Positions 1 to 12,684 of a stretch of 64,000 nt of DNA are shown here, piece after piece. How positions within the stretch are numbered: position 1 is the stretch's first letter; each line of letters begins with the position of its first letter. The notes under the pieces were generated by a model. It was given only the letters and a program-made list of their open reading frames with translations, was not told the origin of the DNA and did not search any database. This DNA is from Jacaranda mimosifolia. Lineage: Eukaryota; Streptophyta; Magnoliopsida; Lamiales; Bignoniaceae. The position numbers and the translations under genes were made by a program. The DNA is taken from NCBI GenBank assembly GCA_018894105.1, contig CM032121.1, positions 28,496,230 through 28,560,229 on the forward strand. Reading direction: 5' to 3'.

Positions 1-1028
1 TTTTCCGCAAATAAGTAGGTATTTATTTCTTTTAGTCATCAAGTTACTTGATACTCCAAATGTCAGTCCTTAGTCCAAACCCTTACGTTTTTCCTATCTG
101 ATCCTTTTAGTGATTAAGGAGATAAAACTTTATAAATTTCTCAAAGTTATCCTTCATATGGTCTTTGTTGTATTTCCCATATTACTAACCCCATTTGCTC
201 ATCAAAAGGGTTATAAGATCTGCCCTTTCATTGCAATAAGTTTCATACCACCAATCTTCCAATATTCCAATCTTCGTATCTCTTGTCAACATAGTCATAC
301 CATCCATGCCTTAACTGTATATGCTCGTCAGATATTTTTTTTCTTAACGACATTCTACCTGTCATATTTATCTTTTCGTCATGTCACCCCTTACATTTAG
401 ACACACTGTCAGATTCCGATTTTCACATAAGCCAAAATGTCACTCAGTCATAATAATCATGCATTCTTTAAAAGCACTGCTATGCTCACTAATCCTTTTC
501 CTACATACCCACATGACCAAATTTTCATCTGTAAGCAATTGGCAGGAATTCGTCTACCCTAAGGTAACTGCCTTGTGGCACTATGTACCTTCTTGGAATG
601 AACATTACTCGTCATCTGAGTTTCCTCTAGATCCTTCTTCATTTGGGCTCGTATGGCACAGAGTCCTTGCACTTGAGCCTCTGTTATCCCAACCCGTTCT
701 CCTTCTCATTCAATATCTTTCATAAGCTTCTCCATGAGGTAGTCCCAAGAACCCAATATCGATTTCAAATGGGATGACTCTGTTCCTTTCCTCTATAGGC
801 TCCTTTTCTATGATTGTCAGCCATTCTTTAATATAGATATCATAAAATCCATTTCATTAACACCAGACTATTTAAATTCATTCCCAATTCCCCTGGATCC
901 TATGAAACTTGTTAATATACATCGAACAATCAAAGTCCATATCCTAACTAACCTAAATAGAAGGTCAACTATGAGTTCCAATGATATTCAATACCTAGGT
1001 CATCAATAACATATGCTCTGATACCACC
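1..1028 (-). mobile_element. Element A internal region (family 1 Ty3/gypsy), 5' part, decayed
   Basis: This is the start of the internal region of a long-LTR retrotransposon that reads on the minus strand and leaves the window at base 1. The assignment rests on internal comparison. Bases 1-110 are the reverse complement of about 18730-18840 in element B, and 640-790 match B near 17590-17740, which corresponds to the gag side of the element. A primer binding site follows at 1015-1026. Stops interrupt every frame, so gag is dead. The short plus-strand open frames here (for example 110-400 and 381-725) lie opposite the element's coding direction and are chance frames. The rest of the element must lie to the left of the window. 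Confidence 0.75.
1015..1026 (-). other. Primer binding site of element A
   Basis: On the minus strand this reads TGGTATCAGAGC, the standard plant retrotransposon primer binding site complementary to the 3' end of initiator methionine tRNA. It lies two bases inside the LTR edge at 1029, as expected, and it fixes the element's orientation as minus. A second, independent copy in element D is at 55281-55292. Confidence 0.9.
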
Positions 1029-4000
1029 TATAACTCTCCCACTTGGGACATCACCCAAGCTAAAGCGCCACTCAGTTTAGTCTTCAAATATAGATCAAAT
1101 GATAGCTAAGGAATTTGAAATTTAACCAACTTAAAGGAAAAATAACTTGCACTAACCCAAAATATCACTCCATAGCATAATATATACAACCAAGTATCTT
1201 AGATTTCATACAAACATTTTCATAACATCTCTTGGATAGCTGTGTCGATCAGGTGTAGACTACATTTACAATCAAAACACCTAATCTATTGCAAAATAAC
1301 CCTTCAACCAACGTATGAGTCCTTACTTCTCATATAGACCTGTCTGGAAAAAAAAATAAAGAATAATAAGGAGAGTAAGTCCTAAAGACTTAGTGAGGGA
1401 GAAGAAAATGATAGGATTCAAAGAAAGACCATTGAGATACAACAATCAACAAACAAATTCGGTAATAAGAAAGACTTTTCAATATGAACAAGATCCGGTA
1501 GTAAACAAGAATTTTTAATATGATCAATGGAGTACATGACACATATGATTTCGAACTTAATAGACTGTTGGTCATTCCGACCTTATTACTTCCAGATCAA
1601 ATTATAATTGTGAGCACCAGGCATTGGTACAGTATAAATAAAATTTCCTTATTACTCTATTGCTCGAGCACTTGGCTTGGCGGGTATCAACTTGATTATA
1701 TGGCATGGGTGGTCACATGCCGGATCCTGTCATTTATAGTTTACTAGCTCCAGCTATTTGTAAGTCAGGATTGTATGTGGGTACTAGCCGTAAGACCTGT
1801 CTCCGTCGGTCCGTTCAGCCCGGCCGTCTTCAGGACCTAGTCCCCCAGGCTCAAACCCCCCATGATGTCCCTCTGGATAGAAACCGCCTATGGCATCCCA
1901 TGGGTTAGAAACCGCCCATGGCGTCCCATAGGTTGGAAACTATAATACCAACAGATAAGAATTTAACCTTTAAAGCAATAAACACGAGTATAACCAAATA
2001 AAGTCTGGGAGTGGTTTAGTACTGAAATTCAGATGTGCTAATGAGGATATATTCAAGAGGGGCCCCCACTGGACATGCCCTATCAACTAATGTGGCTATT
2101 TGCTCTGGAACAAACTTAAGAGGGCCCCCCATTGGACATGTCCTATCAATTAGTATGGCTCTTCGCTATGCTCGGCATATATTTTTCAATACTGACCGAA
2201 CAAGATATTTAAAAGAGTTGAGATTACAACAAGGTACAAGTTTAGAACAAATAGCATACACAATATACTGGCCGGCAAGGCTATTTGGGGTTACAAAATG
2301 AATCAACAGGAGAAACACAATAGATCATTAGACCGACTAGATTTCTTGAACAACCAATACATTTATGAGAAGCTAACCAGTAAAACGGGGTTAGCCGGAA
2401 AAGCTATGGGGTACAAGGGACAGAAAATGAATAATATAATAAAAGTTCTAGACACCAGAACAGAAGTAAGTAATAATCCACACAGAGTTTACACATTAGA
2501 ATAGATAGCAATCAAGATTTCAAATAATGTTCGAATTTTTAACAAGTACGATATAGAAACAGAAATACTCACAGGTGTTTATCATAATAACCGATAAGTG
2601 TGAGAAAAGTGCTAGATTGACATACCCTCACAGGGGTATACAAGTCAAGTAACAGATAACAAGCAATAAACAAGATCTCAAACAATTCACAAATTTCAAT
2701 AAACACGAGGCTGTTACAGTTCAGAAATAGGAACCCTCACATGGGTTTATCACAAGAGCAGGTAATTGGAAAAAGTGCCAGGTTGCCAGATCCTTACCTT
2801 CAAAATCTCATAAGGCCGTCACAGTCAATAGTTTACTGGTTCATTGGACCCACTTCCTCGTCACCTAACCAAAAGAGTATATTTACTGTCAACATCTACA
2901 TTCAACCCCAATAATTACTATTATACTATCAACAGTCCAAAATCACTAGTTACTTGCTTATACAGTAGTTTTAGGGTATGATTGGTACTATCGGTACAAA
3001 CTGTGCTAATTAAGCCATTATTTAAAAAATAGTCAGGGTTCGTATTGGTTCTAGTAAAGGGATATAATTCAGTTCTTCACTACATATTTAACCTCATAAT
3101 ATCATCCCAAATTAACAATAAAAGTTCAATCATCTTAATTAACCCAATTATTGCCACTTAGGTCTCAAATCAATGAAATCCATAAAATTAGAGTTTTAAT
3201 ACTTTAATTAAATCAATTAACTCAAAATTATCTTACATTAGTACAAACCCGATCCACTAGGATTTTCTATACATCCATGTATGCCCTTATTTTAAATTCC
3301 AAAACGTATCTTCCATTAGCTACAAGATTTACATAGATAGAACAAAATAAATTTCCAATAACATCATAGGTATATGAGTATATACATATATATATATATA
3401 TCGAATCTCAATTCCAACCAAATAACACCAAATCTTGAATATCGGAGCTCAATCTTCCTGAACTACCACCACTCATGTGTCCACTATGACCAATCGAACA
3501 TTTTATCTCATAACCGTTAGTGCACTGCTGCCAGCCACCAGAACGTGGCCGTGTGCCGCCGTCGGACTTTGAAGCTGACTGTACTGGCAGAATTTTCTCA
3601 ACGAGAGGAGCAAGACCCCTTGATCAATTTCTAGGTTTGATGTTAAATAGTTGGTTAATTGCTCTCAATTCGTGAACGTTGCCGCTGATTACCGTCGCCT
3701 CTTTCTTTCAAATTCCTCCTTCGCCGGTGACAAAAACTACAAATTGAAGCTGATAACTTGATCTACTCCTGGGCCCACTACTTCCCATTCCTTAACCACA
3801 ATCTTTTTCCATCAGAATAGCTACTCCCGCCTCCTCCGCCGCAGCTCCGGTTTGCACTCCAAATTCCCAACATTCTGCCGGTAGTTTCGAAAGAAGTCTG
3901 GTACCCATGTGATTGTTGAGGTGAGAGGGAAGTAATGGTGGTGTTGGTTACGGAGTTCAATGGCAATAGAGTGAAATCGCCGAAGAAGAAAGTCGCTACT

Positions 4001-4378
4001 ACATGGAGGAAAATGGAAGAAATCTGGGGGGGTTTTCTGCTATATAGGAAATAGTTTCAGAAATTAGAATTTAACCCCCAACATTTGTTCCTGTCTTAAA
4101 TTAAGTCCCTTGAAGTTTGTTCAAGCCTCAATCCAACCCCTGGACTTAGTTAGTGCCTACAATTTACCTAGTTGACCAAAAGAAATGTTACTTTAACCTA
4201 CAAAACTTCCAAGTGTTGGTTAATCAAGCTTTTCTCCAATTGCAATTTGACCCCAAAACTTTCAATCTCCTTGCAATTAAATCTTTCTTATTTATTTCAA
4301 GCCTTAAAATTTGTCAAACTCAATATTTAAATTTCTAAATTCTTATTTTCTCAATTTCCCAATTTGAGGGGTTTTACA
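1029..4378 (-). mobile_element. Element A 5' LTR (family 1), about 3.35 kb
   Basis: This is a complete long terminal repeat on the minus strand. One edge is next to the primer binding site at 1015-1026. The other (4368-4378, GGGGTTTTACA) is the reverse of the usual TGTAACACCCC start with one change. The inner edge reads TATAACTC where TGTAGCAC would be expected, which suggests deamination. The body aligns in reverse with 4379-6573, 20582-23624 and 9473-12684. Shared landmarks include a block with CTCGAGCAC at about 1660-1675 and palindromic ACCCTCACAGGGGT at 2624-2637. Open frames inside it (1705-1908, 2035-2301, 2298-2504) are not conserved between copies and are not genes. Confidence 0.88.
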
Positions 4379-6573
4379 CATCTCCTCGTCGCGATGGTCG
4401 TGATGGTGTTCTTTGTTTGAGAATCAGAGGTTTCATTGATCGAATCGTGGGTAAAAAAGGCTGAAATAATGTTATGCTTATATATATGCATATGTTGTAT
4501 CGTTAATTCCCCCAACTTGTATTATGCAAGAATGAAAGAATAAAATATGATTGATGCATATATTTTCCATGCATGGAGTAATATATAGTTAATGTACCTG
4601 GATATGTCATATTATATGCCAAATTTGAACTAAATAAGTTTATTAAGTGATTAAACATTGATTCATGAATTTAAGACCTAAGAGGCATTGGTTGGGATTG
4701 ATTGTGAGGAATTAAGCTATTATTGTGGTTTTAGGATGATATTAAGAGAAAATTTATGTAGTTTATGTTATGTTATTAGACTTGAAATGAAAATCAGGAT
4801 TATTTTGGCAATAATGACCTTATTGGCCATTTTGGGTCGGTAGTGCCATTTAAGCCCTAAAACTATCATATTACTCGAAAAATTAGTGATTTTGGGTTAA
4901 TGGTAAGCATAATAATGATTATTGAGGTCAAATGTAGATTTTGACTAAAACATACTCTTTTGGTTAGGTGATGAGGAAGTAGGTATAGCGGACCAGTAAG
5001 TTGTTGACCGTGACGGCCTTTTGAGACTTTAAAGGTGAGGTCTGCCAATTTTGCGCTTTCTTACTTATTGAATATTGTGATAAACCCCTGTGAGGGTTTT
5101 TGGTTTATATATATATATATATCATACTTGTTGAAAATCTATACATTATTTAAAATCTTGCTTGTTATTTGTTAATTGACTCGTACCCCTGTGAGGGATT
5201 TTTCCTGTCTCTGTTTTGGTGTTTAGAACGCTTATTATATTATTATTTTCCTATCACTTGTACCCCACAGCCTTGCCAGCTGACCCCATATTACTTGTTG
5301 ATTTATTTTGTAACTTTGAAATGGCCTTGTTGGCCAGCATATTGAATATTACAAGTTGTATCTTGTTACATTCAAGTTTGTTGTTGTAAATGTTAAATTC
5401 TTATCTGTTGGCATTATATTATTTTAACTCATGGGATGCCATGGATGGTTTCCACCCGGAGGGCGCCATGGGGGTTTGGACCCAGGGATTAGGTCCAGAA
5501 GACGGTCGGGTGGAACGGACCGATAGAGACAGGTCTTACGGCTAGTACCTACCTACGATCCTGACTTACAGGTAGCTGGAGGTAGCAAATTGTGAGTAAT
5601 GGGATCCGGCATGCGATCGACCATGCCATAAAAACAAATTATTACTTGCCGAGCTGAGTGCTCGAGCAATAGAGCGATAAGAAAATCTTAATTATGCTAT
5701 ACCGATGCCCAAAACTAGCAATAATAATAACAATTTGATCTGGGGGTAATAAGGTTGGAATGACCAAAAGTCTATTCAAGTTGACCTTATGCGTCCTATA
5801 TATATTACTGATTCATGTTAAAAATTCCTGCTTATCACCAAAATTTGTTAATATTGAAAAGTTTTGCTTATTACTGAATTTGTTTATTGATCGATGTATC
5901 TCAATAGCTTTCCTTTGAATCTTATCATTGTTTTTCCCTCACTAAGTCCTTAAGACTTACCCTCCTTGCTATTCTTTATTCTTTTTCCAGACAGGTTTGA
6001 GCGAAAAACAGAGGTGTGCTTTGGATGAAAGTTATTTTGTAATAGATTAGGTAATATGGTTGTACATATAGTCAACACCTGATTGAGATAGCTATTTAAA
6101 GGTTGTTATGGGAATATCTGCATGGAATTTAAGAAACTTGATTATATATATTTCGCTCAATCAAATGATCTTTTAGGTTAGTGTGAGTGGTTTCCCCTTT
6201 GATTTTTCTGAGACAGGAATAGGTGATGAACTTGAACCTCCGGCTTGGACAAGAACATATTTGTAATAATTTATGTGTTTGATTACATAGATGAAATCAT
6301 TTGAATGTTAAGTTTGGATTTTGAGATGTTGTGATATGTCAGGATTGACAATGATAACCTAAAGGTATGTATATGTTTTGTTGAGTGTTAAGGAAAGAAC
6401 TATGGCAAGTGTTTAGTATTTTGTCAAGGTCCATCTGAGTTGAAGTTTGATGTTGTCTCTGATAAGTTCTGAAAATTCTTCTTGTGGGCTTATTACATGT
6501 ATTATGAGTTGAGATTTAAGATTGAATTGGGTGACGCCTCAACTTGGGTGTTGTCCCAAGAGGGGGTGATACA
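4379..6573 (+). mobile_element. LTR C: 3' part of a family 1 LTR split by element A
   Basis: This is the downstream two thirds of a plus-strand family 1 LTR. It aligns from about 21440 to 23624 of the 3' LTR of element B: the GATCGAATCGTGGGTAAA region, the two ACCCCTGTGAGGG sites at 5084 and 5184, the CCATGGG and GTGCTCGAGCAATAGAG landmarks, and a GGGGGTGATACA end at 6573. Its 5' part is missing at exactly the point where element A begins. The simplest reading is that A inserted into this LTR and the 5' part lies left of the window, with CATCT at 4379-4383 as one copy of A's target duplication. It could belong to a full element or be a solo LTR. Confidence 0.85.
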
Positions 6574-6578
6574 TAGAT

Positions 6579-6766
6579 ATATTTTGAATTTCGGATGAAA
6601 AAATAAATTAGAAATCAGATACAATCATACAAGTTAGAGATAATAATCAATAACTAACAAAAATTTTGAATTGAATTAAAATACTCAAAATTCTAAGAAT
6701 TTGCTATTTAATCAAAATTGCACAATTGTGGATCCCACATCGTTGTGCTATATGTAATAGTATAGA
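6579..6766 (-). mobile_element. Helitron 5' end fragment, inverted (H0)
   Basis: On the minus strand this starts TCTATACTATTACATATAGC and continues with the block seen at the 5' ends of H1, H2 and H3: GTGGGATCC, then GCAATTTTGAT, then TTCTTAGAATTTTGAG. It is therefore a Helitron left end facing away from H1, with only about 60 bp between the two starts. It stops next to the end of LTR C at 6573, so the LTR insertion or a deletion removed the rest. Confidence 0.75.
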
Positions 6767-7249
6767 TAGATTATTGATTATTTATTACATATAAGAAAAG
6801 AATTAAAAAAAATATACAAACAAATTTATACTATTATATATAGCACAATGTTGTGGGATCCGCAATTGTGCAGTTTTAATTCTAATTGTATAACTAAATG
6901 TCAAATTCTTAGAATTTTAAGTTTTTTAATTCAGTTGAGAAACTTTCATTGGTTGTTTATTTACTTTTATATTTTATTTTAATACGATCAACTTATGTAT
7001 AATAACTAAAATATCATGTTGTGTTTATCCAAAATTGTAATATAGATTTCTATCTCATAAGATAATTAAAAAATATATCTATAATTATATTTTTATCTCA
7101 GTAAATAAGTTTATAATTTAAAAATATTTTATAAGCATTATATTAAGCACTCTTACCATAAACTTCTATCTCATAAATTTAATTTTTAACAAGATTAATA
7201 GGTAAATATTTTATTTGTTTTATATATAAATTTTATTATCATACAATTA

Positions 7250-9467
7250 TTGTTTTTATATTTTATTTCTACATTATTCGTAGCACAATTCTATATTTTT
7301 AAATTTAGGACGTCTTTCCCTGATATGCATAATAGAATGATGTTTCTTTTTTCTTTTCTATTAATTTAAAGTTCATTTTGTAGAAAATTCTTAATATTTT
7401 TCTGAAACACATCTTTATATTGTTTTCGTTTTGTTTTTATTCTAAATTAATTAGATATTTTTTAATACATTTAAATATTTTATCATTGTTATTACTTTAT
7501 TATTTCCTCAATATTTATTTAAAATTCAAGTTCTTATGGCCAACTTAGGATTGTAATTTTTATATTACTTAAAAGTATTAGTAATCAATACTTTTTTATT
7601 TCAATTAATGGTATTTTATATATTTATTTTTAATACCATTTTCAAATATTTTTGTATGTTTGTCTAAGAATTTATATTTGATGTTGAATTTTTATATTAC
7701 TATTATTTTAGTTGCAGCTCCCTCAATTTATCTAGACAAATTTTTTTATATACTTCATATTTGAATAATGTACCTTGAATAATATGAAATATTTAACAAT
7801 ATTATAATTTTATTAAGTTGTTAAAATTGTTTCAGTTTTCTTATCAAATGAATGAAGATATACAATGTATTTTTCTATAAAAACTATTCATTAAATTTAT
7901 TAGCACTTGATTTACCCATTTCCAATTATGTGCACATAAGAAAGAATTTTTTTCATTTTTTCTATATGATATCATGTGCTTTGATAAGTTTACTTTGATT
8001 AGTTGAATCTTTACTTATTTATAATATTTTTTATAAAAAAATTATTTTATTTCTCTTCAGTAAATAAATTATTTGTAAAAGGTTATGTATATACAGCTAA
8101 AAATCAAAATTTCATGGCTAAGTAAATACTTTTACACAATTGATATATTTCATATTTAGTAATATATATTCACTTTGACAATATTAACTATTAAAAATGA
8201 AATGGATATACGAAGTAATGAAATTATTTAATAAATATGAGCTCTAATAAATATTAACTTATTTTTTATTTAAAGAATGAGATTTTTTTCTTCTTAATTT
8301 AATTATACACTTTTGTCCAAAAAAGCTTAAAATTTATCCCAAAAAAGTAGTTGATAACTAAGTTTTTTCAAAAAAAGAACCAAAATTTCATATTTAATAT
8401 GTATATATATATATATTGTGTTTATATAGATCACATTACTTTTAGTTGAAATAATACAATATTAAATTATTTTTAATTAAAAATTTAATAAATAAATAAA
8501 AATATTCAATCATTTGATCAAATAAATTATTTTTATTCATTAATTAAATAATTATTTTCCAGACAACTTCAAAAGTAAAATTAAAATACTTAACAATCAT
8601 AATTATCTCTTAACATCATGACTTTCTTAAAAAAATTTACAACTTATTTGTTTCTTATGGAAGAGATAGACAAATATTTATGTAAACTATCAAATCATCA
8701 CTTCTTTATTAAAGAGTTAGAAGTTTGACAAATGAATAATTATAAATTAATTGACATGCAAGTTCTCAATTTATCAAAATCTTTAAGATTCAATCATTTT
8801 TACAATAATATTTTTAGATATATAAAATATTTTAGATAAAATTATATCTATAGAATATAACAAATAATTTCATTGAACAAATTGTTTCAAATATAAATAG
8901 TTACTTCCTATAACAACTATAAACTTTGAACTTTATTTTTATATTATTAATTTAAATCATTTTAGTTTTTTAGCAATATAATAACGGAGAACTCATTTTC
9001 AATTATTTGAAATAAATTATTTTATATTGATATATAGTTGGCATAGTTGAAAATTTTCAAAACTTTGATAAATGACCACTTAAGTAGCAAATGATATTAA
9101 TTTTATATTTTTTAATATATTTAATTACACTATTCTATAATTATATCATGTATATTTATTTTAATATTTTTACATATAATAATTCATAAAAGTATTTTTA
9201 CATGAATTAATAATGTGAGATAAATAAAAATTGACTAAAAGTAAGTATCTATCTAATTATTTGTACCAATTATAAAAAAAAAAAAAAAAAAACTTATGAG
9301 AGATTGATATTTTATTTTAAACTAAATATTGAAAATTTACATATTATTTTATTCATGTACATAATATATGTTAATTGATAATTTTAAAAATAATAAATAA
9401 AATAATTACATATATAAATAAAAATAAATAAATTTTATTTATTAGAGTTATATGAAATATTAAGAGA
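7250..9467. other. AT-rich body of Helitron H1, no gene
   Basis: This stretch is over 80 percent A+T by eye, with an AT tract at about 8400-8416 and a poly-A run at about 9274-9291. I see no reading frame, RNA gene or further terminal repeats. Confidence 0.6.
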
Positions 9468-9472
9468 TATTT
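9468..9472. repeat. Target site duplication of E1, left copy (TATTT)
   Basis: TATTT here matches TATTT at 12685-12689 on the far side of the LTR. Five bases is the usual duplication length for plant Ty3/gypsy elements. Confidence 0.85.
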
Positions 9473-12400
9473 TGTAGAACCTCCTCTCGGGACAACACCC
9501 AAGTTGAGGCGCCACCAATTCAATCTTAAATACAGCTCAAATAATAACTAGAAAACTTGTAATTTAATCATCTCAAATGTAAAACAATCACACTAATCCA
9601 AAAGATCATTCGATAAAGCATAATATATACAACCCAAGTATCAGATTCCAACTCAGCGGAAAATAATTCATTTGTCCCAAAAGATCACTTCATAACATAA
9701 AATACGTACATATCTGGTATCTTAAGTTTCATACAAACATTCTCATAACACTCGTCAAGTAGTTGTCTTGGTCAGGTGACTTATATGAACAACAGTAGCA
9801 CCTAATCTATTAAAAAATCACTCTCATTTAAAACATGCCTTTGCTTTTCAGTTTGACCTATCTGAAGACAAATAACAACAAGGGGGTAAGTCCTAAGGAC
9901 TTAGTGAGGGAAAAGAAAATGACAAGATTCAAAAGAAAATGATAGGCAACAAACAAAGACAGTTCGATAACAATAAAAGTTTCAACACGAATCAACATTG
10001 TGCAAAGTACACATGATATCAATTATATTAGACTGTTGGTCATTCCATCCTTATTACTCCCAGATCAATGTATAGTTGCTAGTACCAGATGTCGGTACAA
10101 TATAAACAAGATTTTCTTATCGCTCAATTGCTCGAGCACTTAGCTCGGCAGGGAATAACTTTCTTTTATTGGCATGGTCGACCGCATACCAGATCCCGCC
10201 ACTCACAGTTCGCTACCTCCAGCTACCTGTAAGTCAAGATCGTATGTGGGTACTAGCTGGCAGACCTGCCACCGTCGGTCCGTACCGTCGGACAGTCTTT
10301 TCAAACCTAGCCCCGGACCTAACTTCTTGTGGCGTCCCTTCGGGTTGAACTTCCCGGGGACATCCCCGTAGGTTGCACGATATAATGCCAATAGATATCA
10401 ACTCAACTTTTCAAGCAATAACATGAACATTTTGAAACTTTACATGACCTGCCGTACACAAGGCAAAATATTTTCTAATAACGGCTGGCAAGGCCTATTC
10501 CAGTGAACAAGGTACATGAATAATTTGAGAGAATGTTTGACACAAATAGGTCTACCAGACCATTCCAAATATCATTTTCATAAATATCAAGATCATTTTC
10601 AAGAAATGGTAATATATCAGACAGTTTCAAATCAGAAGAACCTCAGAGGGTTCGATAATTAACAACGATAATGACAATTTGAACAAATATCAAATCAGCA
10701 GAACCTAACGAGTTCAAGGTATCATGGAATAATGCATACAAATAAGAACCAATCAGTAGATCCCACATAGGGGAAAGTAATAACTTGTAGAGTACGATAA
10801 GCAAACAATTCCAACCCTCACAGGGGTTTATCAAAAAAAAAAGATCGGTACAAAAGGTGCCAGGTTGGTGATCCTCAAAAAGTGCAACAAATATTGATAA
10901 ACAGGGCAAGTGCCGATTGGTAGACCCTCACAGGGGTGTTCAAATCAAATAACAGATAAAAAATTAGATTTCAAACAATCAGAATACGGTACAGAAATAG
11001 GAAAACCTACATAGAGGCTTATCACGAATATCAAATAATAAGAAAAAGGTGCCGGATTGGCAGATCCTTGCCTCTTGTAGTATCAGAGAAAACTATTACA
11101 ATCTGTCGTCTACTGGTCTGTAGGACCTACTTCCACTTCACCTAACCAAAATAGTATAATTATAGTCAAAATCCATATTTGACTCCCAGCATCACTATCA
11201 TGCTTATCATTAATTCGAATTCAGCAAATAATCATATTAACATAATAGTTTAAAGCTTAAATGGTTCTATCGCTCTAATAACAACCAATAAGATCGATTA
11301 TGTCCAAATTAGTCTCGGTTTCATATCAAGTCTAATAACTAATCAATAACTAGTTCTTGATTACATAATCATTATCGTCATATCATCCAAAATTCACAAT
11401 AATGGTCCAATTACTATCACTTAGATCTAAATCCATAAACCCATAAGTTAAGGTTCAATCCTTTAATTAACTCAGTTAATTCCGACATAACAAATATTCG
11501 AGTCCACAACTTATAGGTACTCCTTGCTTAGGGATCTCAATCACAATCACATTTATATCAATACATCCCAAATCCTATTCTTAGCATAGATACAAGCTAA
11601 ATTAAGAAAGTATAACATATGCATTATATATATATAACAAGGTACAACCAACTAAAGCTTTAATTCTTAACCCTCTATTACCCAAAATTGCTTATCGAGG
11701 CCTTGGAATCAGGAACCAAGAGCACCACTACGATTGTCGGAAAGAGGAGAATAAACTGTTTTAGGGTCGCCGACGCACCGCTGTCGGAACGCCGCCATCT
11801 GCTGCTGCCGAAAAATCTTGCATTCACCACCCCGAGAAGCTTTCCAATTTCCTGATTCCAAATATCCAATTAGATTTACGTTTTACCATCGGGAACTGCC
11901 TCAAAATCCACCTCGAAGTTGTTGCCACCACTTCACACTGTCGCCTGTTTATCTCCATTTTTCATCGCCGCCACTGCACCGATCTTTCATGCAAACCCAC
12001 CATCGTGATCCCCTTTCTCAGCTCTTCCCAACCATAGACTCATAATTGAATTTGGCCACCGAAAAATCACAAACCCACTAACCCACCGTGAACTCTCTCT
12101 CGGTCTCTCTCTCGCGGTAACTCGTTTGGAAGTTTTTCAACCACGTGTGGTGGTGTTGTTGTGGAATTGGTGAGGAGGAGGAGAAGAACATGGTTGGTTT
12201 GGTTGGTGAAAATAGCTGCCGGTGGAAGCTCGTCGTGGGAGGGTTGATGGTCGCGGGTGGAGGAGAAAAAGGAAGAAGAAAAGGAAATGAAAGATGGAAA
12301 AATGAAGATGAAATGTAATCTGCCAACGTTTGTAAAATTGAAGTTTTGCAATTTGAAATGTAATCTGCCAACATTTGTAAAATTGAAGTTTTGTAATTTG

Positions 12401-12684
12401 AAAATTAACCCCAAATATTTTGAAACAATCCTCAATTGAGTCCTTGAAGTTCTGAAAATTACCCCTTAGACCCCGTTGACCATGGTTCTTCCATGTAAAC
12501 CCCTTAGATTTCAAAAAGTGTTAATTCAATTCTTCAAAATTATAAATCTGACCCCAAAAATTTCCAATTTCTTGCAATTGAATCCTGTTTATTATTTTTT
12601 TTTTCTGAGCCCTAAAATCCTAACAATAAATCTCTTAATTTCTAAATCCTTATTTCCAAAAATACTAAAAAGCAAGCGTGTTAC
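9473..12684 (-). mobile_element. Solo LTR E1 (family 1)
   Basis: This is an isolated family 1 LTR on the minus strand. It starts TGTAGAACCTCCTCTCGGG and ends GCGTGTTACG, where CA has become CG. The flanking 5 bp are identical on both sides (TATTT at 9468-9472 and 12685-12689). No internal sequence or second LTR adjoins it. That is the signature of recombination between two LTRs. Landmarks shared with other copies are ACCCTCACAGGGGT at 10814 and 10924, the CTCGAGCACT block at about 10131, and the GACCGACGGTGG core near 10270-10290. It also has a private 45-bp tandem duplication at 12310-12400. Overlapping minus-strand open frames at 12067-12514 are not shared by sister LTRs and are not called as genes. 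Confidence 0.92.
12310..12400. repeat. 45-bp tandem duplication inside E1
   Basis: Two adjacent 45-bp units share AATCTGCCAACGTTTGTAAA-type sequence with only a few differences. They lie in the LTR part that corresponds to the 5' leader of family 1. The duplication is absent from the equivalent part of 20582-23624, so it arose in this copy or its subfamily. Confidence 0.8.

Noticed and set aside
1705..2504. Series of short plus-strand frames
   Set aside because: They are antisense within the LTR of element A, and no two family 1 copies keep them.
12067..12514. Overlapping minus-strand open frames of about 100-125 codons
   Set aside because: They lie inside solo LTR E1, overlap each other in different frames, include a tandem duplication and are not open in sister LTRs.
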